The notes: generated from the letters alone by a model not told the origin. Counted from the stretch's first letter, positions 22,679 to 31,839 are shown. The stretch: 64,000 nt of DNA from Azospira inquinata (GCF_018905915.1 NZ_CP064782.1:62001-126000); one strand, 5' to 3'. Made by a program: numbers and translations.

Positions 22679-22822
22679 AAGCCCCTATCTGGGGTAAGGA
22701 TTTTCCCTTTTACGGCTCGCAAACCACTGAAAACAATGGTTTTCATAAGTCACAAGACAAGGCTTCGCCCGTCTTTCCCGGGTTTCCTTCCCCAGCCCGG
22801 GCGCCCCGCCGCCCCCCGATCC

Positions 22823-22865
22823 GTTCACCGGGGAACAAATCCTTAGGCTTCGTGCATTTGCGTAC
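22823..22865 (-). promoter_or_regulatory. paired activator sites upstream of vnfH
   Basis: GTTC-ACCGGG-GAAC (22823-22836) and GTGC-ATTTGC-GTAC (22852-22865) have centres 29 bp apart, about 145 bp upstream of the -24 element. They lie in the 683-bp gap between vnfH and the divergent activator-like gene; no gene is seen in that gap. Confidence 0.65.
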
Positions 22866-23005
22866 GGGAAAGCCATGTCAAAAGCCTGAAAGGCAGGATT
22901 CCCGTCCCAGACTGGCCCGGGGATGCCCCGCCTCTCCGTCTTTCCTTTTCCCCGCGCCCCTGGCTCCCGGCCCTTTCCCCCATAGGGCCCCAGGCCCCCC
23001 TATCA

Positions 23006-23049
23006 GGACAATTCGGTGCAAGCCCCCGGCCCCGGGTACGGATCGGCAC
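23006..23049 (+). promoter_or_regulatory. paired activator sites before the activator-like gene
   Basis: GGAC-AATTCG-GTGC (23006-23019) and GTAC-GGATCG-GCAC (23036-23049) have centres 30 bp apart. Confidence 0.5.
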
Positions 23050-23110
23050 AGTCATGACAATCGGGTTCCCATTCCCGGGGAAGCCCCCTCCCCACGCTGC
23101 CCCGGCCCCT

Positions 23111-23125
23111 GCGCACGGTTATTGC
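23111..23125 (+). promoter_or_regulatory. weak sigma-54-like promoter
   Basis: GCGCAC-GGTTA-TTGC matches the -12 box and most of the -24 box, but the GG is CG. It lies 69 bp before ATG 23194 and 62 bp after the paired sites. Confidence 0.35.
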
Positions 23126-23193
23126 TAAAAACGGATCATCCCGCCGGAATGGCCTGTTTCCCTGGCCCCCGGCCCACGTACAGGAGTGTTTCC

Positions 23194-24738
23194 ATGTCAC
23201 CGTCTTCCGCACCGGTCCCCTCCTCCGAGGGAGAGCCCTTTTCCCAGACGCCGGAGCTGGCCGCCCTCTATGAAATCGGCAAGGTTCTCAGCACCACGCC
23301 GGACCTGGCCGCCAGCCTGCGGCAGGCCCTGGGACTCCTGCGGGAAAGCACGGGGGCCTTAAGCGTGGCCCTGATCCTCCAGCCCGGCCCGGGGGAACTC
23401 CAATGCCACGTGAGCGGCGCCCCCGATCTGGCCCTGCTGGGGGAACTGCCCCCGGGGGAAACCTGGGCCCGGGCCCTGCCCGGCCTGGAACAGCCCCACC
23501 AGCTCCTGGCCACCATCGCGGTGAACCACAACCCGGTGGGCTGGCTGGTATGCCGCTATGCCGCAGCCCCGGACCAGGAGCCCACCCTGCTCAACCTCAC
23601 CGCCACCCTCATCGGCCAGCAGCTTTCCTACGCCGGGCAGGCTGCCCACGGCTGCCGCAATTTGCAGGAGCGGAGCCGCCGGGTGAGCCGCCAGATCGCC
23701 TCCTGGGGCCAGTTGGAAGGGCTGGTGGGCACCTCCCGGGCCATGCAGGAAGTGTTTTCCGACATTCTGCGCATCGCCCCCAAGGCCGAACCGGTGCTCC
23801 TGGAAGGGGAACCGGGCACGGGCAAGGCGGCTGTGGCCCGGGCCATCCACGGCCTCTCCCCCCGGCAGAACGGGCCCCTGGTGGTGGTGGATTGCCACGA
23901 CATGCCGGAGGAAGTGCTGGAGCGCCGCCTTTTCGGCCCCCGGGACGGAGCGGCGGAAGGGGCCTGGCAGCAGGCCCTGGGGGGCAGCCTCTTTCTGGAC
24001 GGCATGGGGGAAATCGGCCTCACCGTGCAGACCCGCATCCTGGCCCTGCTCCAGGCCCAGGAAAGCCCCAGCCCGGCGCCTCGGGACGATCTGCGCCTGA
24101 TCGTCGCCACCCACCGAAATCTGGAAGGCTTGGTGGTGAGCGGCCGCTTCCGGGCCGACCTCTATTACCGCATCCACGGGGAAGCCATCCAGCTCCCCGC
24201 CCTGCGGGAACGCCGGGAAGACATCCCGGTCCTGGTGGAACAATTCCTCCACCGCTACGGCCAGACCCACCGGCGCGCCCTGCGCCTGGAAGGCCAGGCC
24301 CTGGGAGCCCTCTACCGCTGCCAGTGGCCGGGCAATGTGGCCGGCCTGGAAAGCTGCCTGGAACAGGCCGCTGCCCAGGCCCAGGGAGACACCATCCGGG
24401 CCCTGCCCTGCGGCACCCGCCACTGCCAAGCCGCCGCCCGGCGCCCCCCCACCGACCACCAGGAAGCCCTGGCCGCCCCGGCGGCGGAAAACCAGCCCGA
24501 CGCCACCCCCCAATTGCCCAACGCCGGGCCAGAAGCCAGCCCGGACGCCTCCGGCACACCAGCCCAGGAGGAAGCTCCCGCCACCAAAAACGGCGACATC
24601 ATCGACCGCCAGAGCGTCCTCTGGGCCCTGGAAAAATGCGGCTGGGTCCAAGCCAAAGCCGCCCGCCTCCTCCACATCAGCGCCCGCCAAATGTGGTACG
24701 CCGTGCACAAATACGGCATCCAACTCAAAAAGCTCTGA
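23194..24738 (+). CDS. degenerate sigma-54 activator-like protein
   Basis: This 514-residue protein has the order GAF-like domain (about 15-145), AAA+ domain (about 175-400) and Fis-type HTH (last 45 residues, AKAARLLHISARQMWYAVHKYG). The AAA+ core is altered. Walker A is GEPGTGKAA. The sigma-54-contacting GAFTGA loop is missing (FGPRDGAAEGAW at 247-258). Walker B reads LFLDGMGE, so the catalytic Glu after Asp269 is Gly. FRADLYYRI survives. A Pro/Ala-rich linker precedes the HTH. It probably binds DNA but cannot open sigma-54 promoters, suggesting a repressor or partner of VnfA. GGAG lies 7 nt before ATG 23194. Confidence 0.85.
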   Translation: MSPSSAPVPSSEGEPFSQTPELAALYEIGKVLSTTPDLAASLRQALGLLRESTGALSVALILQPGPGELQCHVSGAPDLALLGELPPGETWARALPGLEQPHQLLATIAVNHNPVGWLVCRYAAAPDQEPTLLNLTATLIGQQLSYAGQAAHGCRNLQERSRRVSRQIASWGQLEGLVGTSRAMQEVFSDILRIAPKAEPVLLEGEPGTGKAAVARAIHGLSPRQNGPLVVVDCHDMPEEVLERRLFGPRDGAAEGAWQQALGGSLFLDGMGEIGLTVQTRILALLQAQESPSPAPRDDLRLIVATHRNLEGLVVSGRFRADLYYRIHGEAIQLPALRERREDIPVLVEQFLHRYGQTHRRALRLEGQALGALYRCQWPGNVAGLESCLEQAAAQAQGDTIRALPCGTRHCQAAARRPPTDHQEALAAPAAENQPDATPQLPNAGPEASPDASGTPAQEEAPATKNGDIIDRQSVLWALEKCGWVQAKAARLLHISARQMWYAVHKYGIQLKKL

Positions 24739-25113
24739 TTCTTTCCCCAGAACCTGGGGGGAAAGCTGGGGATAAGTCCGGATTTCCCTGTCGCGTCAGG
24801 GGTATGACGAGGCGATTAAAAATTACACACTCCCCCAAAAAAATGAGAGCATCTCTTTTTTGAAATTTGATTGCGAAGTACTGCAAGCGGTCACAAGCCG
24901 CTAGTAGTCTAGCCCATAGAATTCATATGTAATGTGTATAATATCTTTATCACATTTGATATTTTTTGGTCAGCGGAATATTCGCCAAGGCCAGCAACCT
25001 AAAAAATTAGGTATTTAGACATAGCAATTAAACAATAACTAACGCCAATTTTAAATCCCCCAATTTAAGCTGTCCATATTTTATGATTTTGTTATCAAGG
25101 AGCACCAAATAGC
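24739..25113. other. AT-rich leader of an island
   Basis: Base composition falls sharply after about 24800. The stretch has no gene. A TATAAT at 24937-24942, without a good -35, may serve the membrane-protein gene at 25114. Confidence 0.5.
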
Positions 25114-26151
25114 ATGACAGAGAATTCCTTCATAACGTCACACGATGACCAGCACGCAATTGTTATCCCAATTGAAAGAGAAGCGTTAGGCGGATTTATA
25201 GGAAACCTTCTCGGCCGGCCACAGACAATCGAAAACGCAATTTCCGGGAACTTTGATCTAGGCCGGGAGCATATCGAGAATATATTCCACTTAGTCGACC
25301 AACGAATTCGCCAGCAAAACAGAGGGACGTTAATCCAATTCACTGTAACCGTTGTGTATGCCGATGACTCATCAGTACTTTTAAATAGTTTAGAAGACTT
25401 TATCAACTATCGCGAAGTCCGCCCACAGATATCCGTTTCCGCCGATTTATCATGGACATACTTAATTCAATTTGAGGACAAACCAATTCCTGAAAAACAA
25501 GTTATTGAGCTATCCATTCTCACTGAAGGAATAAGGCCAACTGACCCTATAGCGATATTTTTACGCCCCCGGCTTCGAAAAGCCCGGAGTAATTTTATTA
25601 TTAGAATTCAGCACACCGCAAGGAGTTGGGGGGTGGACGTCGAGCACCTTCTTATGGGGCAAATTAAATCTTGGATTCACAACGAACCTTGGACAAAAAG
25701 AATATTTTATCAGAATTCTGGATGGGTTGCGATTTTCTTCATGTTACTCCTTTGGGGTCTAGGCTGTTGGGGAACTTATGAGGTAACTGAGCACCTCTTA
25801 AATGCGGTAAGAGAAACTGTGGATGCAGCTAAAGCGCTGTCAACCGAACAAAAGCTCGACCGCTTGATAGAATTTACTATTAACTCGCCAATAGAGAAAA
25901 TAAGAGCCTACAAAGTCACAGGTTACATGGGCAGCTTATTTATCGGTACTTTTCTTGGAATCATAATTGGCACCCTAGCTGACAATCCTCCACAGAACTA
26001 TCTTGTTCTATCAGAAGAATCAAAAAAAGCGAGAACGGAATCGCTAAAAGAACGTACCCGTAATTGGACCTATTTCGTACTTTCAGGGATAACAGCAACG
26101 ATTGCAGGCGTATTATCGCGTTACATTTTCTCATTAATCTTCGGAGAATAG
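25114..26151 (+). CDS. unknown membrane protein in AT-rich island
   Basis: The 345-residue protein has a soluble N-terminal half of about 200 residues (ERE/DLGREHIENIF, ILTEGIRPTDPIAIFLRPRL). Three hydrophobic segments follow: WVAIFFMLLLWGLGCWG, MGSLFIGTFLGIIIG and FVLSGITATIAGVLSRYIF. Between the first two lies a helical segment of about 60 residues. Base and codon use are far more AT-rich than the neighbours, pointing to recent acquisition. AAGGAG lies 11 nt upstream. I recognise no family; an effector-type membrane protein of a defence or competition system is possible but unsupported. Confidence 0.75.
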   Translation: MTENSFITSHDDQHAIVIPIEREALGGFIGNLLGRPQTIENAISGNFDLGREHIENIFHLVDQRIRQQNRGTLIQFTVTVVYADDSSVLLNSLEDFINYREVRPQISVSADLSWTYLIQFEDKPIPEKQVIELSILTEGIRPTDPIAIFLRPRLRKARSNFIIRIQHTARSWGVDVEHLLMGQIKSWIHNEPWTKRIFYQNSGWVAIFFMLLLWGLGCWGTYEVTEHLLNAVRETVDAAKALSTEQKLDRLIEFTINSPIEKIRAYKVTGYMGSLFIGTFLGIIIGTLADNPPQNYLVLSEESKKARTESLKERTRNWTYFVLSGITATIAGVLSRYIFSLIFGE

Positions 26152-26274
26152 AAATGCAAAACGCCGAAAGCATAACAATAATGCTTTCAAATCGTAGCAA
26201 AATGCAATAACAAATACTGATTAATTCATATATTCAAAAATGATAATTACTCCTCTCGATCTACATCTTTAAAG

Positions 26275-26817
26275 TCACCCCACCTTCGGAAATATCATCC
26301 CCGCATCTCCCCGCTCCCCGGTAAAGACCTGTCTTAAGCCGGGAGCGCCCAGTTTTTCCTCCGGGTCTAGTTCGGCCACCTTGTCCAGAGCGGCCAGGGA
26401 TTCCTGATCTTCCCCCAGGCGGGCTAGGTTGTAGCTGTAGGCGGTGAGGGATTGGAGCCAGAGGCGGGTGTAGGCGTGCCAGTGGCGAAAATCGGCCATA
26501 TCCGGGGTCACCTGGCGCCAGTCCCGGGGAAGGTGGAGCTGGTCGGAAAGCCATTCCAGGCAGGCCAGGGCCCAGTGGGCGGCATCCCGGCAGCGGCGCC
26601 GGTAAAAATAAAAGCGGTAGGCCACAATACGTACCCCCAGGAAATCCGGGGTTTGGTCGATGATGCCCCGCACCAGAGCTTCCGCCGTTTCTGACTCTTC
26701 CCAGTGGGCGAAAATTTCCTTGAGCTTTTCCCGGGTCTCCGGGGGCAGGTTGTAGGCGAAGTGGTAGCGCTCCAGGCTGGCCGTGGGGCCGGGGGCGGGG
26801 AAATCGGACTTAGGCAT
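26275..26817 (-). CDS. TPR-like helical protein, unknown role
   Basis: The product is about 180 residues and all helical. It begins MPKSDFPAPGPTASLERYHFAYNLPPETREKLKEIF, with an aromatic-rich centre (VRIVAYRFYFYRRRCRDAAHWALACLEWLSDQL). A TPR-like tail follows (AYSYNLARLGEDQESLAALDKVAELDPEEKLGAPGLRQVF). The start at 26817 has GAGGT 9 nt upstream; 26832 is possible. It is the last minus-strand gene after exbD, 224 bp away, with a 9-bp hairpin at 26840-26866 between them. No known family by eye. Confidence 0.65.
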   Translation of the reverse strand: MPKSDFPAPGPTASLERYHFAYNLPPETREKLKEIFAHWEESETAEALVRGIIDQTPDFLGVRIVAYRFYFYRRRCRDAAHWALACLEWLSDQLHLPRDWRQVTPDMADFRHWHAYTRLWLQSLTAYSYNLARLGEDQESLAALDKVAELDPEEKLGAPGLRQVFTGERGDAGMIFPKVG

Positions 26818-27041
26818 TCGGGTAAACCTCATTGTTCATGGGAGACCGACCCTAAGCCGGTCTCCCACCAGATTGATAACAGTCACCAGACTCCCAGTCC
26901 CAGGATCAGGGCCGAAGCTTCCCCGTATTCAAAAAGAGGGAAGGCGGTAACGATTTCCAGCGTCAGACCCCCACCCCCAGGGGGACGGCAGCCACCCACC
27001 GGCGCTCACCAGGGCCCGGGGCAAGGCCGGGTTTCCGGTCG

Positions 27042-27479
27042 TCATGGCGCCCGCCCGGGGGGCTGGCCCCCTTCCGCCAACAGGGAAAGGTGGGTCACCC
27101 CCGCCGCCCCCAGGCGCCCCAGCAGGTCCATCACCCGGCCATAATCCAGGCCCCGGTCCCCCCGCACATAGACCACCAGCTCCGAATTGGCCCGGGTTAG
27201 GCCTTCCAGGCGGGCCACCAGGGCCGGGTAGTCCAGGGCCTGCCGGTCGAGAAAGAGCCGCCCGTCCCCGTCCAGGCTCACCACCACCGGAGCGTGGGGC
27301 GCGGGCAGGGGCTGGGCGGCGGTTTTGGGCAGCTTCAGGGGCACCTGGCTCATCATCATGGGGGCGGTGATCATGAAGATGATGAGCAGCACCAGCATGA
27401 CGTCGATAAAGGGGGTGACGTTGATCTCCCCCCGCAGTTCCCAGGAGGGGGGCATCCAGGACGGTTGGTCGGGGGTCAT
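27042..27479 (-). CDS. exbD: ExbD/TolR-type energy transducer
   Basis: The 145-residue inner-membrane protein has one N-terminal helix containing the proton-path aspartate (INVTPFIDVMLVLLIIFMI) and a periplasmic domain (VVSLDGDGRLFLDRQAL, LVVYVRGDRGLDYGRVMDLL). With ExbB it uses the proton gradient to drive TonB. Its ATG overlaps the exbB stop (ATGA). It is last of receptor-SBP-exbB-exbD. Confidence 0.9.
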   Translation of the reverse strand: MTPDQPSWMPPSWELRGEINVTPFIDVMLVLLIIFMITAPMMMSQVPLKLPKTAAQPLPAPHAPVVVSLDGDGRLFLDRQALDYPALVARLEGLTRANSELVVYVRGDRGLDYGRVMDLLGRLGAAGVTHLSLLAEGGQPPGRAP

Positions 27480-28144
27480 GCGGCGTTCCTCACCGGTTGG
27501 CGCCGGGGCAGCTCGGCCCGGCGGGCCAGGCGGCCAATGGCCAGCCCCAGGCGCCGGGCCAGACGGCCCATATCCGCCGCCTGCTTGTTGTAGGCCACCG
27601 CCGCCGGGATAGCCGCCAGCAGGCCGATGGCCGTGGTGCTCAAGGCTTCCGCAATGCCCGGGGCCACGGTGGCCAGACGGGTATCCTGGGCCAGGGCAAT
27701 GCCGGTGAAGGCGTGCATGACGCCCCACACGGTGCCGAACAGGCCAATGAACGGCGCGGCAGCGCCGATATTGGCCAGATAGGGCAGACGCCGCTCTGCC
27801 ACCAGCCAGAAGGCCCCCAGGCTTTCCCCCATGGCCGCCGCCAGGCGCTGGCGCCGTTCCCCCTCCCCTTCCCCGGCCGGACCATGGTGCAGTTCTTCCC
27901 GCCCGGCCCGGATCAGGGCCTGGCAGAGGGGACCGCTGTCCGCCCCGGCCTCCAGCAAGCCCTGGTCCGCCAGGGCTTCAAAACACCGGACCTGGCGCCC
28001 CAGGCGGTGGAGCAGCCAGGCCTTTTCCAGGATGATGGCCCAGCCCCCCAGGGAACAGGCCAGGAGCAGAATCAGCACCCCCTGGACCAGGGGCGTGGCC
28101 TGGAGAAACAGGGCAGTGAAGGAAAAATCCACCGGCGGGGTCAT
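27476..28144 (-). CDS. exbB: ExbB/TolQ-type proton channel
   Basis: The 222-residue protein has three membrane segments: VQGVLILLLACSLGGWAIILE, APFIGLFGTVWGVMHAF and LSTTAIGLLAAIPAAVAYN. These are the family pattern with the conserved GLFGTVWG and TTAIGL. ATG 28144 has AAAGGA upstream; the in-frame ATG at 28174 is less good. It is 34 bp after the binding-protein gene, so this TonB complex is dedicated to the neighbouring receptor. Confidence 0.92.
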   Translation of the reverse strand: MTPPVDFSFTALFLQATPLVQGVLILLLACSLGGWAIILEKAWLLHRLGRQVRCFEALADQGLLEAGADSGPLCQALIRAGREELHHGPAGEGEGERRQRLAAAMGESLGAFWLVAERRLPYLANIGAAAPFIGLFGTVWGVMHAFTGIALAQDTRLATVAPGIAEALSTTAIGLLAAIPAAVAYNKQAADMGRLARRLGLAIGRLARRAELPRRQPVRNAA

Positions 28145-28178
28145 GGCAATTCCTTTCCCAAACAAGGCGTGCAAAGCG

Positions 28179-29249
28179 TTAAGGGCGGGCCGGGGGCTTG
28201 GCGCTGTTGAGGAGATAGCGGGCCTGGGCGACGCTCAAATCCCGGTGATAAAAGGTGTGGAAATATTCCCGGGTGACCTGTACCAGGTCGTAGTGAAAGC
28301 GCCGGGGATAGAGGAGCTGGGCCAGCCACAGGGTCCCGACAATGCGATTGGTGCCCGGGGGCCGGTCGAACCAGCTAAAGGGCAGCCAGGGAATCTGATA
28401 GACCCGGCCCCGGCGCACCGCCGTGAGCTGCTGCCAGAGGGGGCCCCGGGTCACGGCCCGGTAGGTGGGCAGCCCGGCGGCCGCATTCACGGTCCAGGTC
28501 AAGATCACCTCCGGCTGCCAGACCAGGAGCTGTTCCATGGACACCTGGGAAAAGCCCTCGTCCGGCACATTGGTGACCCGGGCCACGTTATCCGCCCCCA
28601 CGTAATCCAGCATCTGGCTGTGGCTGGAGCCGGAAGGATTGGTGGCCAGACCGTCCGGGTTTTCCGCGTAATAGACCCGCACCCGCTCCCGGGCCGGAAT
28701 GGTCCGGGCCTGGGCTTCCAGGGGCTCCAGATAGCGGCTCACAAAGGCGCTGAGGCGGGCGGCCTGGGCCGGGCGTTCCAGCACCTGACCGAGAAAGGCG
28801 AAGGCCTCCCGATAGCGGTGCATGTCCTGGCTCACCAGCAGCACGGGCAGCTTGAGCTTTTCCTGGAGCCGTTCCGCGCTATCCACCCCGTTGGGGGTGG
28901 CTTCCAGAATCACCACTTGGGCGTGGAGATTGAGCACCTCCTCGTCGGAAAAGCGCATGCCGCTGTGGGGCACCGCCTTGCCCTGGTAAATGGAGGGGCC
29001 GAGAAAGGCCTTGGCCTCCTCGCTTAAGGGATAGCTGTTGAGCAGGGCCTCCGGCGCCACGGCCGCCACCATGGGCAGACAGTGGCCCACCGCATAAACC
29101 CGCTGAATGTGGGCGGGCACGGTCACGGAGCGCCCCCCCATATCCACCACCGTGCGGGTTTCCTGGGCCCGGCCCGCCAGGGCCCAGAACAGCCCCACCG
29201 CCAGCACCAGGGCCCCAGACCAGGGGCCCATCTTGTTCCATTGCCGCAT
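28179..29249 (-). CDS. periplasmic metal/metallophore-binding protein, FecB/BtuF family
   Basis: This 356-residue class III substrate-binding protein has a signal peptide (GALVLAVGLFWALAGRAQ). The mature part runs RTVVDMGGRSVTVPAHIQRVYAVG, then FSDEEVLNLHAQVVILEAT, then GFSQVSMEQLLVWQPEVILTWTV, then LPFSWFDRPPGTNRIVGTLWL. The family binds Fe-siderophores, heme, cobalamin or, in MolA-type members, molybdate/tungstate. The ligand cannot be read from sequence. Placed between a TonB receptor and exbB under a vnf-type sigma-54 promoter, it is a candidate vanadium- or metallophore-binding protein. Confidence 0.85.
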   Translation of the reverse strand: MRQWNKMGPWSGALVLAVGLFWALAGRAQETRTVVDMGGRSVTVPAHIQRVYAVGHCLPMVAAVAPEALLNSYPLSEEAKAFLGPSIYQGKAVPHSGMRFSDEEVLNLHAQVVILEATPNGVDSAERLQEKLKLPVLLVSQDMHRYREAFAFLGQVLERPAQAARLSAFVSRYLEPLEAQARTIPARERVRVYYAENPDGLATNPSGSSHSQMLDYVGADNVARVTNVPDEGFSQVSMEQLLVWQPEVILTWTVNAAAGLPTYRAVTRGPLWQQLTAVRRGRVYQIPWLPFSWFDRPPGTNRIVGTLWLAQLLYPRRFHYDLVQVTREYFHTFYHRDLSVAQARYLLNSAKPPARP

Positions 29250-29308
29250 CGTTTTTCTCCTTTTGGCCTTTCATGGCGCCCGACCGGGGGCCGGGCGCCG
29301 ATCAAGGC

Positions 29309-31495
29309 TTAGAAACTCAGGGTCAAGGAAGCCCGCAGGGCCCGGGGTTCCCCCAGGAAGGCGGTGCCGGACTGGCCCGGGGTGCCGCCCCAGCCGGCGT
29401 TAATGCTGGCCCAGTAGCGGGTGTCGGTCACATTGGTGAGCATGACCCGGCCCACCACCTTGTGCCCGGCCAGGGCGGTTTCGTAGCGCCCGCCCAGGTC
29501 CAGGGTGGTGTAGGCCTTCGCCCAGGTGCTGTTTTCCGCATTGGCGGCCCGGCGCCCCACGTAATGCACGTCGCCCTCCAGGGTCAGGCCGGGCACGGCG
29601 GCCAGCCGGTATTCCCCCAGCAGGGTGCCCTGAAGCCGGGGCACCCCCATGACGTTTTTGCCCTCGGTAGCGCTGGAAGCGGTGTCGTCCATGCGGGGAT
29701 TCAGGTAGGTCAGGTTGCCCAGGACCGTCAGCCGGTCCGTCACCAGACCCTTGACCCCCAGTTCCAGGCCCTCATTCACCTGCTGGCCGGCGGTCTTGAA
29801 AACGTTATCCGTGTCCGTGTAGGCAAAGGGCCGTTCGATCCGGAACAGGGCGGCGTTCCATTCCAGCCGGTCCAGGGACGCCTTGTAGCCGAATTCCCAT
29901 TCCTTGCTGCGGAAGGGGGCCAGGGATTGGCCTTCGTTGGCGGTGCCCACGGCAGCGGTGGCCCCGGGTTCGATGCTATCCACGTAGGTGGCATAGACCG
30001 TGGAAAAGACCTGGGGCTTGAACATCAGGCTCAGGGAGCCCCCCCATTCCCCGTCCTTGTAGTAGGTGCCGGTGGTGGCGCCCTTGGCGGACCAGTTGTG
30101 TTCGGCGATCCAGCTTTCGTTGGCGGCCACCAGGGCGGACCAGCGCTCGTCGAAGTGGAGGGTGTCGGCCAGGATCAGGGACTGGACATGCACATTGGAG
30201 GCTTTGTACTTAGGCCCCATGCCGCCCCAACCCGGGTCGTTGTAGGTGACCGGATTGGCAAGACTGCCGTAGCCCAGGGTCAGGGCCGCCCCGCTGCGCA
30301 GGCCCGGAATGGTGTAGGCGTCCGTGTCGTACCCCGAGGTGCCCAGGCTCAGTTCATGGCCCACGCTGCCGGTCTGCACCTTGCCGTTCAGGTACAGGTA
30401 ATGGCTGTACACCCGGGCCTCGCTGCCGGACTGGCGGTAGGTGGTCTTATAGGTGCCGGAGGCGGAAGTCAGGGTATTGGTGATGAGATTGTGGAAATCC
30501 CGGGTGGCCAGCTGATCCATGTAGGCCCCCTTGATCTGCCAGTCCGAGGATAGCTGGTGGCGGAAGGCCAGTTCCGCCAGATCCGTGGTGGAATCCACGC
30601 CGCCGAAGGTCTGGCCGTAGCCGGAGCGGCTGGCATCCACCGCATCCGGCAGCCCGGTGGTCTTGGAATAGGAAAAGCCCCCGGGCAGGCCCCGCTGGTC
30701 GAAAACGTAATGGCTGGCCTTGGCCTCCACCACGGTCCGGTCGCTGAGGCGGAAATCCAGGGCCACCCCGACCAGGTAGCGGGACTGGTTGCTGCCGCTC
30801 ACATAGCTTTCCCCGTCGGCTCCCAGCACATTGATGCGGTAGCCCAGGGCCCCCCCTTCCCCGACCCGGCCCCCCAGGTCCAGGCGGGCCCCCAGGTTGC
30901 CGTTGTCCGTATAGAACACCCCGGCTTCCCGCAGGGGGGTCTCCGTGGGCCCCTTCAGGGTGGCATTCAGGGTGCCAGCGGCGGGGGCCGGGCCGTAGAG
31001 GGCGGAAGCCGGCCCCCCCAGCACTTCCAGCTTTTCGTAAAGTTCCTGGGGCAGGGCCGTGTCCGCCCGCACATTGAGGCCGTCGATACGCACGCTGCCC
31101 GCCGAATCATCCGCCTGCATGCCCCGAATGACGGGGGGACCGAATTCCAGGCCCAGATGGCCCTCGATATAGGTGGAGGGCAGGAATTTCACCGTTTCGC
31201 TAAAGGTGTCCGCCCCGTAGTTACGCAGCAGGTCCCCAGACACGCTGCCCAGGGAAAAGGGGGTATCCACCGCCTTGCGATTGCCCAGGGGGCCCATATC
31301 GGCTTCCCCGATCCGGTAACCCTCTTCCGCCTTGCCCGTGGGCAGGGGCTTTTCCCCCTGTACCAGGACGGGGGCCAATTCGCCGCCCCCGGTCGCCGTT
31401 ACCCCTTCATCCGCCGCCCATCCGGAAGCGGCATGGAGCCCCCCGACCAGGGAAGAGAGGGCCAGGGACATTCCCCACTTATGTTTGCTGTTCAT
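29309..31495 (-). CDS. TonB-dependent outer-membrane receptor
   Basis: The 728-residue protein from ATG 31495 has a signal peptide (LALSSLVGGLHAASGWA) and a plug domain: ADMGPLGNRKAVDTPFSLGSV, GPPVIRGMQADDSAGSVRIDG, EVLGGPASALYGPAPAAGTLN. A 22-strand barrel follows, ending ASLTLSF with the terminal Phe. The architecture is that of siderophore receptors. It is followed by the FecB-type protein, exbB and exbD. Its sigma-54 promoter is the same 15-mer as that of vnfE. The cargo is probably a chelated metal needed under V-nitrogenase conditions. Confidence 0.9.
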   Translation of the reverse strand: MNSKHKWGMSLALSSLVGGLHAASGWAADEGVTATGGGELAPVLVQGEKPLPTGKAEEGYRIGEADMGPLGNRKAVDTPFSLGSVSGDLLRNYGADTFSETVKFLPSTYIEGHLGLEFGPPVIRGMQADDSAGSVRIDGLNVRADTALPQELYEKLEVLGGPASALYGPAPAAGTLNATLKGPTETPLREAGVFYTDNGNLGARLDLGGRVGEGGALGYRINVLGADGESYVSGSNQSRYLVGVALDFRLSDRTVVEAKASHYVFDQRGLPGGFSYSKTTGLPDAVDASRSGYGQTFGGVDSTTDLAELAFRHQLSSDWQIKGAYMDQLATRDFHNLITNTLTSASGTYKTTYRQSGSEARVYSHYLYLNGKVQTGSVGHELSLGTSGYDTDAYTIPGLRSGAALTLGYGSLANPVTYNDPGWGGMGPKYKASNVHVQSLILADTLHFDERWSALVAANESWIAEHNWSAKGATTGTYYKDGEWGGSLSLMFKPQVFSTVYATYVDSIEPGATAAVGTANEGQSLAPFRSKEWEFGYKASLDRLEWNAALFRIERPFAYTDTDNVFKTAGQQVNEGLELGVKGLVTDRLTVLGNLTYLNPRMDDTASSATEGKNVMGVPRLQGTLLGEYRLAAVPGLTLEGDVHYVGRRAANAENSTWAKAYTTLDLGGRYETALAGHKVVGRVMLTNVTDTRYWASINAGWGGTPGQSGTAFLGEPRALRASLTLSF

Positions 31496-31590
31496 GAGCC
31501 ATTCGTCCTTCGTTGGTTTTCTTATGGGGCAACCCGCCGGATTGCCGCTGGGAACGGGCCTGATCCGCGGGCCCGTCTGAACCTGGAATG

Positions 31591-31605
31591 GCAAGGCCCG
31601 TGCCA
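31591..31605 (-). promoter_or_regulatory. sigma-54 promoter of the receptor operon
   Basis: The minus strand reads TGGCAC-GGGCC-TTGC, a perfect consensus identical to the vnfE promoter. The leader to ATG 31495 is about 85 nt. Confidence 0.92.
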
Positions 31606-31655
31606 GGGCCAAATCCTTCACGGGGAGGAACATTCGCCCCTTCCCGTTCCCCCAT

Positions 31656-31733
31656 GTACGCTTTTGGCCCGGGTTGGCCGGGGGCCGGTGTTCCCCTGCG
31701 TACGGAAAGCCCCGGCTGAGTACGCTTTGGTGG
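31656..31733 (-). promoter_or_regulatory. activator sites upstream of the receptor operon
   Basis: GTTC-CCCTGC-GTAC (31690-31703) and GTAC-GCTTTG-GTGG (31720-31733) have centres 30 bp apart. A third, GTAC-GCTTTT-GGCC, is at 31656-31669. They are 50-130 bp upstream of the -24 element. GTAC-GCTTTG-GTGG differs from the vnfE distal site by one base. The 344-bp gap holds no gene. Confidence 0.65.
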
Positions 31734-31761
31734 GGGACAGTTCTCAGGCCCTAGCGCCCAA

Positions 31762-31784
31762 AGAAAAGCCCCGCCAGGCGGGGC
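31762..31784 (-). terminator. terminator after tonB
   Basis: On the minus strand GCCCCGCC-T-GGCGGGGC, followed by TTTTCTTT, 55 bp after the tonB stop. Confidence 0.8.
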
Positions 31785-31839
31785 CAAAACCACAGGAGAT
31801 CGCCGCCCCAAAGCAGGCGGAAAACCAAGGGCCAAGGCC

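Noticed and set aside
24739..26275. Insertion sequence or prophage remnant in the AT-rich block
   Set aside because: I found no transposase, integrase, inverted repeats or target duplication at its edges.
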